Shown here: piece after piece, positions 37,089 to 45,235 of the stretch
Layout of the letters: the number at the start of each line of letters is the position of its first letter
How positions within the stretch are numbered: position 1 is the stretch's first letter
From: DASSUW01 sp963774155
GTDB taxonomy: Bacteria; Actinomycetota; Thermoleophilia; Solirubrobacterales; Solirubrobacteraceae
Direction of reading: 5' to 3'
DNA: 64,000 bases
NCBI GenBank assembly: GCA_963774155.1
Contig: CAVZDW010000002.1
Location: forward strand, 62,001 to 126,000
The notes under the pieces: generated by a model
Database searches by the model: none
The model's input: the letters and a program-made list of their open reading frames with translations, nothing else
Told to the model about the DNA's origin: nothing
Position numbers and translations under genes: made by a program

Positions 37089-37178
37089 GTAAGGGGGTCT
37101 GACCCCTTCACAGCCAACCGCGTAAGGGGGTCTGACCCCTTCACGCGTATAACCCGTGACGGGGTCAGACCCCCTTAG
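37089..37178. repeat. Three copies of the GGGGTC-T-GACCCC palindrome, third inverted
   Basis: Two direct copies of GTAAGGGGGTCTGACCCC with TTCAC behind (37089-37111, 37122-37144) are followed by one inverted copy (37156-37178). Copies 2 and 3 together form a long hairpin with an 11-base loop region. The array lies in the divergent gap between HtrA and cysH, 53 bp before the cysH start. It differs from the 7.2 kb array by GACCCCTTCAC in place of GACCCCCCT. Confidence 0.9.
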
Positions 37179-37230
37179 GGCGGCCGGGGGCAATAGCGGT
37201 AATCGGGATCGGGTTTAGTACATTTCACGC

Positions 37231-37896
37231 ATGGCCCTCGCTGCGACCCGCGTGTCACCGGACCTGGAGGCCATGGATGCGAGCGGTGTGCTCGCCTACA
37301 TGGTCGAACGCTTCCACCCCCGGCTCGCCGTCGCGTGTTCGTTCCAGAAGGAGGCCTCGGTCATCCTCGACCTGATGCTGCGCGTCGCGCCCGACGCCCG
37401 CATCTTCACGCTCGACACGCACGTCCTCTTCCCCGAGACGTACGAGACGTGGAAGAAGGTCGAGGACCGCTACGGCATCACGATCGAGGTCCACCAGGGG
37501 CCGAGCCTCGGCCGCCAGGCCGCGACCCACGGCGACAAGCTGTGGGAGACGGACCCCGACGAGTGCTGCCGCCTGCGCAAGGTCGACCCGCTGACCGAGG
37601 CGCTGTCCGGCGTCGACGCCTGGGTCTCCGGCGTGCGCCGCGACCAGTCGATCGGCCGCGCGCGCACGGCCAAGCTCGCCTGGGACGCCAAGCACGACCG
37701 CTGGAAGGCCAACCCGCTCGCCGACTGGAGCGAGGCCGACGTCTGGAGCTACATCGTCGAGCACGACCTGCCCTACAACCCGCTGCACGACCGCGGCTAC
37801 TCGTCGATCGGCTGCACGCACTGCACGAAGCCGGGATCCGAGCGCGAGGGGCGCTGGGCCGGCACCGGCAAGACCGAGTGCGGGCTGCACGGCTGA
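37231..37896 (+). CDS. cysH: APS reductase (assimilatory, [4Fe-4S] type)
   Basis: This 221-residue enzyme reduces adenylylsulfate to sulfite with thioredoxin-type electrons. It has CSFQKEASVILDLML and TLDTHVLFPET, the cluster pair CC (112-113), CTHC (195, 198) and the catalytic Cys 217 in KTECGLHG. The CC...CxxC set marks an APS reductase rather than a PAPS-only one. A TACATT hexamer at 37219-37224 ends 6 nt before the ATG, fitting a leaderless message. It is the first gene of the sulfate cluster. Confidence 0.94.
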   Translation: MALAATRVSPDLEAMDASGVLAYMVERFHPRLAVACSFQKEASVILDLMLRVAPDARIFTLDTHVLFPETYETWKKVEDRYGITIEVHQGPSLGRQAATHGDKLWETDPDECCRLRKVDPLTEALSGVDAWVSGVRRDQSIGRARTAKLAWDAKHDRWKANPLADWSEADVWSYIVEHDLPYNPLHDRGYSSIGCTHCTKPGSEREGRWAGTGKTECGLHG

Positions 37897-38016
37897 GCGC
37901 GACGCCGCGCCGGTCGCCGCGCGAGCGGCTGGAGGTCGGCGCCGGCGCGCCCCGCAACCTTTCGCATGCCATGAATCTCGATAAAAACGATCAAGTTGGG
38001 TAAGTTCGTGTCCACG

Positions 38017-38922
38017 ATGACGCGTGAGCTCTCCTATCTGCGGCTGCTCGAGGCCGAGGCCGTCTTCGTGATGCGCGAGGTGGCCGCCGAGTTCGAGCGG
38101 CCCGTGCTGCTCTTCAGCGGGGGCAAGGACTCGATCGTCCTCCTCCGGCTGGCCGAGAAGGCGTTCCGCCCGGCGCGCTTCCCGTTCGGGGTGATGCACG
38201 TCGACACCGGGCACAACTTCCCGGAGGTGCTCGAGTTCCGCGACCGCCGCATGCGGGAGCTCGGCGAGCGCCTGATCGTCGCCTCGGTGCAGGAGTCGAT
38301 CGACGCCGGGCGAGCCAAGGACGAGACCGGCGTCGGCGCCTCGCGCAACCGGCTCCAGACCACCACGCTGCTCGACGCCATCGCCGCCAACGGCTTCGAC
38401 GCCGCGCTCGGCGGCGCCCGCCGCGACGAGGAGCGAGCCCGCGCCAAGGAGCGCATCTTCTCGTTCCGCGACGACCTCGGCCAGTGGGATCCCAAGGGCC
38501 AGCGGCCGGAGCTGTGGAACACCTTCAACGGGCGCGTCCGCCGCGGCGAGCACGTGCGCGTCTTCCCGCTCTCCAACTGGACCGAGCTCGACGTCTGGCG
38601 GTACATCCACGAGGAGCGCCTCGAGGTCCCGTCGATCTACTTCGCCCACGCGCGCAGCGTCATCGACCGCGACGGCATGCTCCTGGCCGACTCCGAGCAC
38701 GTCCCCCGCCACGAGCACGAGACGCCGTTCGTGGCCACCGTCCGCTACCGCACGGTCGGGGACATGGCGGTGACCGGCGCGGTGCGCAGCGAGGCGGGAT
38801 CGCTGGAGGACGTCGTGCGCGAGATCGCCGCGACGCGTGTGACCGAGCGCGGCGAGACCCGCGCGGACGACCGCGTATCCGTGGCCGCGATGGAGGACCG
38901 CAAGCGTGAGGGATATTTCTAA
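38017..38922 (+). CDS. cysD: Sulfate adenylyltransferase subunit 2
   Basis: This 301-residue ATP-PPase makes APS from sulfate and ATP with CysN. It has the PP-loop LFSGGKDSIVLLRL, HVDTGHNFPEV, GGARRDEERARAKERIFS and FPLSNWTELDVWRYI. ATG 38017 matches the family N-terminus; TTG 37996 and GTG 38008 are in-frame alternatives. The 120 bp before it are unusually A/T-rich around ATGAATCTCGATAAAAACGA and may hold a promoter. It overlaps cysNC by 17 bp. Confidence 0.93.
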   Translation: MTRELSYLRLLEAEAVFVMREVAAEFERPVLLFSGGKDSIVLLRLAEKAFRPARFPFGVMHVDTGHNFPEVLEFRDRRMRELGERLIVASVQESIDAGRAKDETGVGASRNRLQTTTLLDAIAANGFDAALGGARRDEERARAKERIFSFRDDLGQWDPKGQRPELWNTFNGRVRRGEHVRVFPLSNWTELDVWRYIHEERLEVPSIYFAHARSVIDRDGMLLADSEHVPRHEHETPFVATVRYRTVGDMAVTGAVRSEAGSLEDVVREIAATRVTERGETRADDRVSVAAMEDRKREGYF

Positions 38923-40801
38923 CCCGCTCGACGCGCCGCCCGAACTCCTGCGCGTCGCGACCGCCGGTTCGGTCGACGACGGCAAGAGCACGCTGATCGG
39001 CCGCCTGCTGCACGACACGAAGTCGATCCTCGACGACCAGCTCGACGCCGTGCAGGCCACGAGCCACGACCGCGGCGACGGCCGGCTCGACCTCGCGCTG
39101 CTCACCGACGGCCTGCGGGCGGAGCGCGAGCAGGGCATCACCATCGACGTCGCCTACCGGTTCTTCGCCACCGACCGGCGCTCGTTCATCCTCGCCGACA
39201 CGCCCGGCCACGTCCGCTACACGCGCAACATGGTCACGGGAGCGAGCACGGCCGATGTCGCCATCGTGCTCATCGACGCCCGCCACGGCGTGGTCGAGCA
39301 GTCCAAGCGCCACGCGTTCATCGCCTCGCTGCTGCGCGTCCCGCACCTCGTCGCCGCCGTCAACAAGATGGACCTGGTCGACTGGGACGAGCGCGAGTTC
39401 GCGGCCATCGCCAAGGACTTCGCCGCCTTCGCCGACCGCGTCGGCCTGCGCGACGTCGCGGCCATCCCGATCTCCGCCCTCAACGGCGACAACGTCGTCG
39501 ACGTCTCGGACGCCGCGCCCTGGTACGACGGGCCGCCGCTGCTCGAGTACCTCGAGGACGTCGACGTCGCGGCCGACCGCACGGTCTTCGACCATGCCCG
39601 CGTGCCGGTGCAGTGGGTCATCCGGCCGCACGACGACGCCCACCACGACTACCGCGGCCACGCCGGCCAGGTCGCGGGCGGCGTGCTCCGGACCGGTGAC
39701 GAGGTCGTCGTGCAGCCGCAGGGCTCCAAGTCGCGGGTCGCCCGCATCGACACGTTCGACGGCCCGGTCGAAGAGGCGTTCCCGCCGATGGCGGTCACCG
39801 TGCTGCTCGAGGACGACCTCGACGTCTCGCGCGGGGACATGCTCTGCGCCGCCGACGCGCCCGCCCAGGTGGCGCGCGACGTGCGGGCCGACGTCTGCTG
39901 GCTCGACGAGACGCCCGCCAGGCCCTCCGCCCGCTACCTGATCAAGCACACCACGCGCACCACCCGGGTCGAGCTCGCCCGCATCGAGCACCGGGTGGAG
40001 ATCGAGAGCCTGCGCGCGGAGTCCGATCCCGGCTCGCTCGAGCTCAACGACATCGGGCGCGTCGCGCTGCGGGCGGCGACGCCGCTCGCCGTCGACCCCT
40101 ACGGCGACAGCCGGGCCACCGGCAGCTTCATCCTCATCGACGAGGCGACCAACGCCACCGTGGCGGCCGGGATGGTGGTCGAGACGATCGCCGCCGGCGC
40201 CGACCGCAGCCCCAACGTCGTGTGGGAGCGCGGCGAGGCCACCCGCGAGGACCGCTGGGCGGCGCTCGGCCAGACCGGCGCCACCGTCTGGCTCACGGGC
40301 CTCCCGTCCTCCGGCAAGTCGGCGATCGCCGCCGCGCTCGAGGCGCGCCTGGTCGACGACGGCCGCGGCGCCTACTTCATCGACGGCGACAACCTGCGGC
40401 ACGGCCTCTCCGGCGACCTCGGGTTCGACGCCGGCTCGCGGGCCGAGAACGTCCGCCGCGCGGGCGAGGCGGCCCGCATGCTGGCCGACGCCGGCATCGT
40501 CACCCTCGTCGCCCTCGTCTCGCCCTACGCCGAGCACCGCGAGCGGGTCCGCCGCCGCCACGAGGAGGACGGGCTGCCGTTCATCGAGATCTTCGTCGAC
40601 ACGCCGCTCGAGGTCTGCGAGCAGCGCGACCCGAAGGGCCTCTACCGGCGCGCCCGCGCGGGCACCCTGAAGGGCCTGACCGGGATCGACGACCCGTACG
40701 AGGCGCCGGCCCGCCCGGACCTCGTGCTCGACGGGACGGCGGAGCTGGCGGAATCGGTCGCCGCGCTCGAGGCGCTGCTGGCCGAGCGCGGCGTGGCGTA
40801 G
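38906..40801 (+). CDS. cysNC: Bifunctional sulfate adenylyltransferase subunit 1 / adenylylsulfate kinase (CysNC)
   Basis: This is 631 residues. CysN GTPase: GSVDDGKST (21-29), DTPGH and NKMD, followed by EF-Tu-like beta-barrels to about 440. CysC kinase: LTGLPSSGKSAIAAALE from about residue 460, IDGDNLRHGL and DPKGLYRRARAG. It activates sulfate to APS and phosphorylates APS to PAPS. The fused kinase next to an APS-type reductase suggests PAPS is also needed for sulfation. Start GTG 38906 overlaps cysD. Confidence 0.95.
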   Translation: MRDISNPLDAPPELLRVATAGSVDDGKSTLIGRLLHDTKSILDDQLDAVQATSHDRGDGRLDLALLTDGLRAEREQGITIDVAYRFFATDRRSFILADTPGHVRYTRNMVTGASTADVAIVLIDARHGVVEQSKRHAFIASLLRVPHLVAAVNKMDLVDWDEREFAAIAKDFAAFADRVGLRDVAAIPISALNGDNVVDVSDAAPWYDGPPLLEYLEDVDVAADRTVFDHARVPVQWVIRPHDDAHHDYRGHAGQVAGGVLRTGDEVVVQPQGSKSRVARIDTFDGPVEEAFPPMAVTVLLEDDLDVSRGDMLCAADAPAQVARDVRADVCWLDETPARPSARYLIKHTTRTTRVELARIEHRVEIESLRAESDPGSLELNDIGRVALRAATPLAVDPYGDSRATGSFILIDEATNATVAAGMVVETIAAGADRSPNVVWERGEATREDRWAALGQTGATVWLTGLPSSGKSAIAAALEARLVDDGRGAYFIDGDNLRHGLSGDLGFDAGSRAENVRRAGEAARMLADAGIVTLVALVSPYAEHRERVRRRHEEDGLPFIEIFVDTPLEVCEQRDPKGLYRRARAGTLKGLTGIDDPYEAPARPDLVLDGTAELAESVAALEALLAERGVA

Positions 40802-40812
40802 CCTCCGCCTGT

Positions 40813-41760
40813 GTGCTGATCCTCACCAGCATCGACAGCGCGCAGATCGCCGACCATCGCAAGCGGGACGAGTTCTTCTGGCTCGACCTCGTGGCCCCGT
40901 CGGGAGACGACCTCGACACCCTCGAGCGGGAGCTCGGGCTGCACCCGGTGGCGCTCGAGGACACGCGCGAGTTCGGCCAGCGGCCGAAGGTCGACTCGTA
41001 CCAGGACTACGTGCTGGTCGTCTACTTCACGGCCCTGCCCGCGAACGGCGAGGAGCGGATGGTGCGCCCGGTCGAGGTGCACGTCTACGTCTCGGGCCAC
41101 TGGATCCTCACGATCCACCAGGAGCCGCTGGAGCAGCTGGGCAAGCTCCACGACGTCCTCAAGCCGAGCGACACCGGCGCGGAGGACTACCTCGTCTACC
41201 GGATCTTCGACAGCCTCACCGACGCGTTCTACCCGGTCATCTCGCAGCTCGAGGAGCGCATCGACGCGCTCGAGGCCGAGGTGCTCGAGCAGCCGCGGCG
41301 CGAGCTGCTGCGCGGCGTCTACCGCGTCAAGCAGGAGGTCCACGAGCTCCAGCGCCTGATCGCCGGCCAGCGCGACCAGTTCCACACCGCCGCCGGCGCC
41401 GTGCTGGCCCTCGCCGGCCTGAGCCGCAGCACGCGCGAGTACCTGCGCGACGTCGGCGACCACCTGGCTCAGATCGGCGGCGAGCTCCAGCGCCAGACCG
41501 ACGACCTCACGGCGCTCACCAGCATCTACTTCAACGCCAGCGCCGAGAAGCTCAATCGCACCGCGACCCGGCTCAGCGTGGTGGCGACGTTCTTCGTCGT
41601 CTGGACGCTGATCACCGGCTTCTTCGGCCAGAACTTCGGCTGGCTGGTGGACAACGTGGAGTCGAAGACCGACTTCTTCGTGTTCGGCGTCCTGGGCCTC
41701 GTGGTGCCGACTGTGATCTTGGCCACAGTGCTGTGGAAGAAGCGGCACGACTGGTTCTGA
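40813..41760 (+). CDS. corA: CorA-family divalent cation transporter
   Basis: This is a 315-residue magnesium/cobalt channel. The large cytoplasmic N-domain ends in the long helix FYPVISQLEERIDALEAEVL. Two C-terminal TMs follow (RLSVVATFFVVWTLITGFFG and FFVFGVLGLVVPTVILATVL). The selectivity loop reads GFFGQNFG where the classical form is YGMNF, so the Asn of GxN is kept. GTG 40813 is 11 bp after cysNC. A TAGCCT made by the cysNC stop could be its -10. Confidence 0.9.
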   Translation: MLILTSIDSAQIADHRKRDEFFWLDLVAPSGDDLDTLERELGLHPVALEDTREFGQRPKVDSYQDYVLVVYFTALPANGEERMVRPVEVHVYVSGHWILTIHQEPLEQLGKLHDVLKPSDTGAEDYLVYRIFDSLTDAFYPVISQLEERIDALEAEVLEQPRRELLRGVYRVKQEVHELQRLIAGQRDQFHTAAGAVLALAGLSRSTREYLRDVGDHLAQIGGELQRQTDDLTALTSIYFNASAEKLNRTATRLSVVATFFVVWTLITGFFGQNFGWLVDNVESKTDFFVFGVLGLVVPTVILATVLWKKRHDWF

Positions 41761-41783
41761 TCTCCCTATAGGGTCCAGCGTCT

Positions 41784-43031
41784 ATGCCAGTTGACGCCGC
41801 CGACGTCGCCCGGATCTCCACCGAGCCGGGCGACCTCCCCGCCACCATGGCCGCCTGGGTGATTCGCGAGGATCGCTTCGGCGAGCCCCGCGACGCCTTC
41901 CAGATCGAGGAGATGGAGGTACCCGAGCCGGGCGCGATGGAGGTCGTCGTCCGCGTCATGGCCGCGGGCGTCAACTACAACAACGTCTGGGCCGCGATGG
42001 GCGAGCCGGTCTCGGTCTTCCGCTACCGCGACGAGGACCACCACATCGGCGGCTCGGACGCGTCCGGGATCGTCTGGAAGGTCGGCCCCGGCATCACCCG
42101 GTGGAAGCCCGGCGACGAGGTGGTCATCCACTGCAACCAGGCCTCCTACGAGGATCCGGAGGTCCACGGGCTCGACCCGATGGCCGCCCCCTCGCAGAAG
42201 ATCTGGGGCTACGAGACCACCTGGGGCTCGTTCGCCCAGTTCTGCAAGGTCCAGGGCCAGCAGCTCCTGCCCAAGCCGCCCGCGCTGACCTGGGAGGAGG
42301 CCGCCTCCTACGGGCTGACCTACTTCACCGCCTACCGCATGCTCGTCCGGCAGGTCGAGCTGCAGGCGGGCCACCGCGTGCTCGTGTGGGGCGCGGCCGG
42401 CGGGCTCGGCGTCTTCGCGCTCCAGCTCTGCAAGCTCGCCGGCGCCGATGCGGTCGGCGTGGTCTCCTCGACCGAGAAGGCCGACCTCTGCCTCCAGCTC
42501 GGCGCCTGCGACGTCATCGACCGCAACGCGTTCACGGGCATGATGCGCGTCGGCGGCGAGACGGCGGAGGAGGAGAAGGCGCGCTTCAAGGAGTCGCGCC
42601 GCTTCTGCAAGGTGGTGGAGGAGAAGCTGGGCGGCGCGCCGGACATCGTGTTCGAGCACGTCGGCCGCGCGACCTTCCCCACCTCGGTGCTCGTCGTCAA
42701 GCCGTTCGGCAGCGTCGTGATCTGCGCCGGGACGACCGGCTTCAACCTCGATTTCGACGTCCGGTACCTCTGGATGCGCCAGAAGAAGATCGTCGGCTCG
42801 CACTTCGCGAACGCGTACGAGTGCCACAAGGCGAACGAGCTGATCGAGTCCGGGGCCGTCCGTCCCGTACTCTGGAGGACCCTCGGCTTCGAGCAGGTGG
42901 CCGAGGCCCATCAGCTGATGAAGGAGAACCAGCACCTCGGCAAGATCGCGATCCTCGTTGGCGCGGAGGCCGAGGGACTCGGAAAGACCGCGGACGGCCC
43001 GGGCGCGATCCGGGCGGAGGTAGGAGCCTGA
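41784..43031 (+). CDS. ccr: Crotonyl-CoA carboxylase/reductase
   Basis: This 415-residue MDR-family enzyme reductively carboxylates crotonyl-CoA to ethylmalonyl-CoA with NADPH. It has VNYNNVWAAMG (Asn of the CO2 pocket), IWGYETTWGSFAQF (Tyr 143-Glu 144), WGAAGGLGVFALQL for NADPH, and IVGSHFANAYE (His). Characterised enzymes are reported to have Phe-Glu at the pocket where this has Tyr-Glu; I aligned this by eye. TAGGGT at 41769-41774 ends 9 nt before the ATG. It belongs with ecm and meaB downstream. Confidence 0.92.
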   Translation: MPVDAADVARISTEPGDLPATMAAWVIREDRFGEPRDAFQIEEMEVPEPGAMEVVVRVMAAGVNYNNVWAAMGEPVSVFRYRDEDHHIGGSDASGIVWKVGPGITRWKPGDEVVIHCNQASYEDPEVHGLDPMAAPSQKIWGYETTWGSFAQFCKVQGQQLLPKPPALTWEEAASYGLTYFTAYRMLVRQVELQAGHRVLVWGAAGGLGVFALQLCKLAGADAVGVVSSTEKADLCLQLGACDVIDRNAFTGMMRVGGETAEEEKARFKESRRFCKVVEEKLGGAPDIVFEHVGRATFPTSVLVVKPFGSVVICAGTTGFNLDFDVRYLWMRQKKIVGSHFANAYECHKANELIESGAVRPVLWRTLGFEQVAEAHQLMKENQHLGKIAILVGAEAEGLGKTADGPGAIRAEVGA

Positions 43032-43033
43032 AC

Positions 43034-43354
43034 ATGGCCGGCGTCGTGAACATCCCCTGGTACGCGACCCTCTTCCGGGGCGACCAGTTCGAGGCCGCGA
43101 TCAGCGAGATCGCGCCGATCTCGCTGCGCTACGGCGCGACGGACTTCCAGGTCCTGCGCTCGAACGACGATCGCTACCGCTTCCAGCAGTTCGCCACCTT
43201 CAACGACAAGTCGGACTTCGAGGCGTACTGGTACGGCCCGGAGTTCTCCGAGTGGCGGGCCGACTACACGAGCTGGTTCCAGGTGCCGGTGCTCTACAGC
43301 TGGTTCGACCGGGTGAGCGCCGGCGAGCTCGCGGCCAACGGCATCACGGGCTGA
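43034..43354 (+). CDS. Small dimeric alpha-beta-barrel-like protein, unknown
   Basis: This is 106 residues, rich in aromatic residues (WYATLFRGDQFEAAISEIAP, FQVLRSNDDRYRFQQFATF, WFQVPVLYSWFDRV). The layout resembles antibiotic-biosynthesis monooxygenase-type ferredoxin-like domains, but no named family is certain. It sits 2 bp after ccr with an AGGAG site, so it is in the ccr operon and may be an accessory protein. It has no Cys. Confidence 0.68.
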   Translation: MAGVVNIPWYATLFRGDQFEAAISEIAPISLRYGATDFQVLRSNDDRYRFQQFATFNDKSDFEAYWYGPEFSEWRADYTSWFQVPVLYSWFDRVSAGELAANGITG

Positions 43355-43358
43355 GCCA

Positions 43359-44042
43359 TTGTCCGACGCGGAGCGCATCGCCGCGCTCCGCGAGCGGCTG
43401 GCCGAGCGCCCGCCGCCCGCCCCCGGGCTGATCCGCCGCCTGCCCTACCGCCGTGCGCGGGTCATCGGCACGCGGCTCGCGGCGCCGTGGTCGCGCCGCC
43501 GCCTGCGCGCGGCCGCCGAGCGGTCTCCGCTGCGGCTGCACCTCGGCAGCGGCCGGGTCAACAAGGAGGGCTGGGTCAACATCGACCTCCTCGCCGCGCG
43601 CGCCGACGTCGCGTGGGACCTGGAGACCGGCGTCCCGTTCGCGAGCGACAGCGTCGACGCGATCTTCCACGAGCACATGCTCGAGCACCTCGACCTGCAC
43701 GCCGGGTTCGCGTTCGCGCGCGAGTGCCTGCGGGTCCTCAAGCCCGGCGGCGTGCTGCGCGTCGCGGTGCCCGACGCGGGCGCGCTCCTGCGCTCCTACG
43801 CGGGGACGGGAGACCCGGGCTGGGCGCGCTCCCAGGCGACGCCGATGCTCGCCGTCGACGCGCTCTTCTACGAGCACGACCACCGGGCGATGTACGACGG
43901 GGAGACGCTCGTGCTGCTCCTGCGGGCCGCGGGCTTCGGCGAGGCAAGCGAATCGCGCTTCGGCGAAGGCCGGCTGCAGCCCAGCCCGGACAGCCCCGTG
44001 CGACGCGACGGGACGCTCTACGTGGAGGCGACGAAGCTCTAG
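43359..44042 (+). CDS. Class I SAM-dependent methyltransferase
   Basis: This is 227 residues. SAM motif: RLHLGSGRVNKEGWVNIDLL, then DVAWDLETGVPF, FHEHMLEHLD and LRVLKPGGVLRVAVPDA. It is of the kind often found in polysaccharide clusters. The start is TTG 43359, 4 bp after the previous gene, with no better in-frame codon. The substrate is unknown. Its stop shares CTAG with the convergent clpS. Confidence 0.82.
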   Translation: MSDAERIAALRERLAERPPPAPGLIRRLPYRRARVIGTRLAAPWSRRRLRAAAERSPLRLHLGSGRVNKEGWVNIDLLAARADVAWDLETGVPFASDSVDAIFHEHMLEHLDLHAGFAFARECLRVLKPGGVLRVAVPDAGALLRSYAGTGDPGWARSQATPMLAVDALFYEHDHRAMYDGETLVLLLRAAGFGEASESRFGEGRLQPSPDSPVRRDGTLYVEATKL

Positions 44043-44326
44043 CCCTGCTCGAGCGGGGCCATCGTGAGCCCGGCCGACTCGAGCTGCTCCCAGTACAGCT
44101 CGGCGGTCTCCTTCATCCCGGACCAGACGATCGCGCGGCCGGTGTTGTGGATCGTGTCGGCCAGCGCGTAGCCGCCCGCGACGGTGACGCCGGGGATCGT
44201 CTTGGCGAGCGTGTGGGCGACGTGGTCGAACGTGTTGTGGTCGTCGTTGAGGACGATCACGCGCCAGTTGCCCTCCAGGCCGGAGCCGGGGTCTTTGACC
44301 CGCGGTACCTCGACGACCTCAGTCAT
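44039..44326 (-). CDS. clpS: ATP-dependent Clp protease adaptor ClpS
   Basis: This 95-residue adaptor delivers N-degron substrates to ClpA/ClpC. The core WRVIVLNDDHNTFDHVAHTL holds the NDD/H residues that bind the N-terminal amino group, and Met/Ala-rich helices follow (GYALADTIHNTGRAIVWSG). Its N-terminal tail is about 20 residues. No clp protease gene is adjacent. Confidence 0.92.
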   Translation of the reverse strand: MTEVVEVPRVKDPGSGLEGNWRVIVLNDDHNTFDHVAHTLAKTIPGVTVAGGYALADTIHNTGRAIVWSGMKETAELYWEQLESAGLTMAPLEQG

Positions 44327-44382
44327 GCCAAGGCGCTCGCATGAGCTTGCGAATGCGAGTAAGCCGCATACATATTCGGGTG

Positions 44383-45203
44383 TTACCCGCGCTTCTTATG
44401 CCAGCGATCAAGACCGAGGAACAGGTGGTCGAGCGGCGCCGCCTGCTCGGTGGCGGCGACCTCTTCGGGCGCCTCGGCGACGATCCGCTCGTGCAGGGCG
44501 GCCATGAACGCCTCCTGGTCGCCGCTCGCGGCCAGGTCGGCCTGCCAGCGCAGCACCTCGCGCACGGCGGCGAGCTGGGCCGGCGGGTCGTCGGCGTGCC
44601 GAAATGGGTCATCGCGAGCGTCTCAGGCTCCCAGGCGGCGATCGTGTCGAGCGAGCGCTCCCAGGCCTCGACGTCGATGTCGGGCGGCGGGGTGGGCGCC
44701 AGGGTGAGGTCGTGCGGCGGGATGCGGACGCCGGCCATGTCGCCCACGAAGGCCACGCCGTCCTTGAAGTAACAGACGTGATGCGAGGCGTGGCCGGGCG
44801 TGTACTCGACCTTGAAGCCGAGCACCTCCTCCCCGCCCCTGAGCACCTTCAGGCGCTCCTCCGGGACCGGGACGACCTCGCCCCAGGTCTCGCGCAGCCC
44901 CTCCTCGCCGCCGTAGAGCCGCGCCGCGCTGGCCACGAGCTTCTCGGGGTTGGCCATGTGGGGCGCCCCGCGCTCGTGCACGTAGACGTCGAGGTCCGGC
45001 CAGCGGCGCACCAGCGCGCCCGCGGCACCCGCGTGGTCGAAGTGGATGTGGGTGAGCAGGAGCGCGCGCGGGCGCTCGCCGCCGAGCGCCTCGATCAGCG
45101 TGTCCTCGCACGACTGCGGGCCCGGATCCACGAGAATCCCGTCGACCTCGAAGCACGCGATGACCTTCTCCCGGCCGCGGTGGAGCACGTCGATCTGCCG
45201 CAT
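44383..45203 (-). pseudogene. Frameshifted metallo-beta-lactamase-fold hydrolase
   Basis: From ATG 45203 the first frame has the metal site LLTHIHFDHAG, GFKVEYTPGHASHHVCYF, AFVGDMAG and ends correctly only as far as TLAMTHFGT. The remainder (ADDPPAQLAAVREVLRWQAD to DHLFLGLDRWHKKRG, stop at 44383) lies in another frame. One base is missing between 44590 and 44600. Repaired, it is a 273-residue glyoxalase II-like hydrolase. AGGCTA on + (TAGCCT on -) at 45213-45218 ends 9 nt before its start. The break may be a sequence error. Confidence 0.75.
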
Positions 45204-45235
45204 CGCCCGCGCAGGCTACGGCAGAATCAGTTGCA

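Noticed and set aside
36384..37193. N-terminal extension of the HtrA protease through the palindrome array
   Set aside because: The extension translates the repeat units (GVRPPY-type residues) and has no protease-family match; GTG 37058 is a better start.
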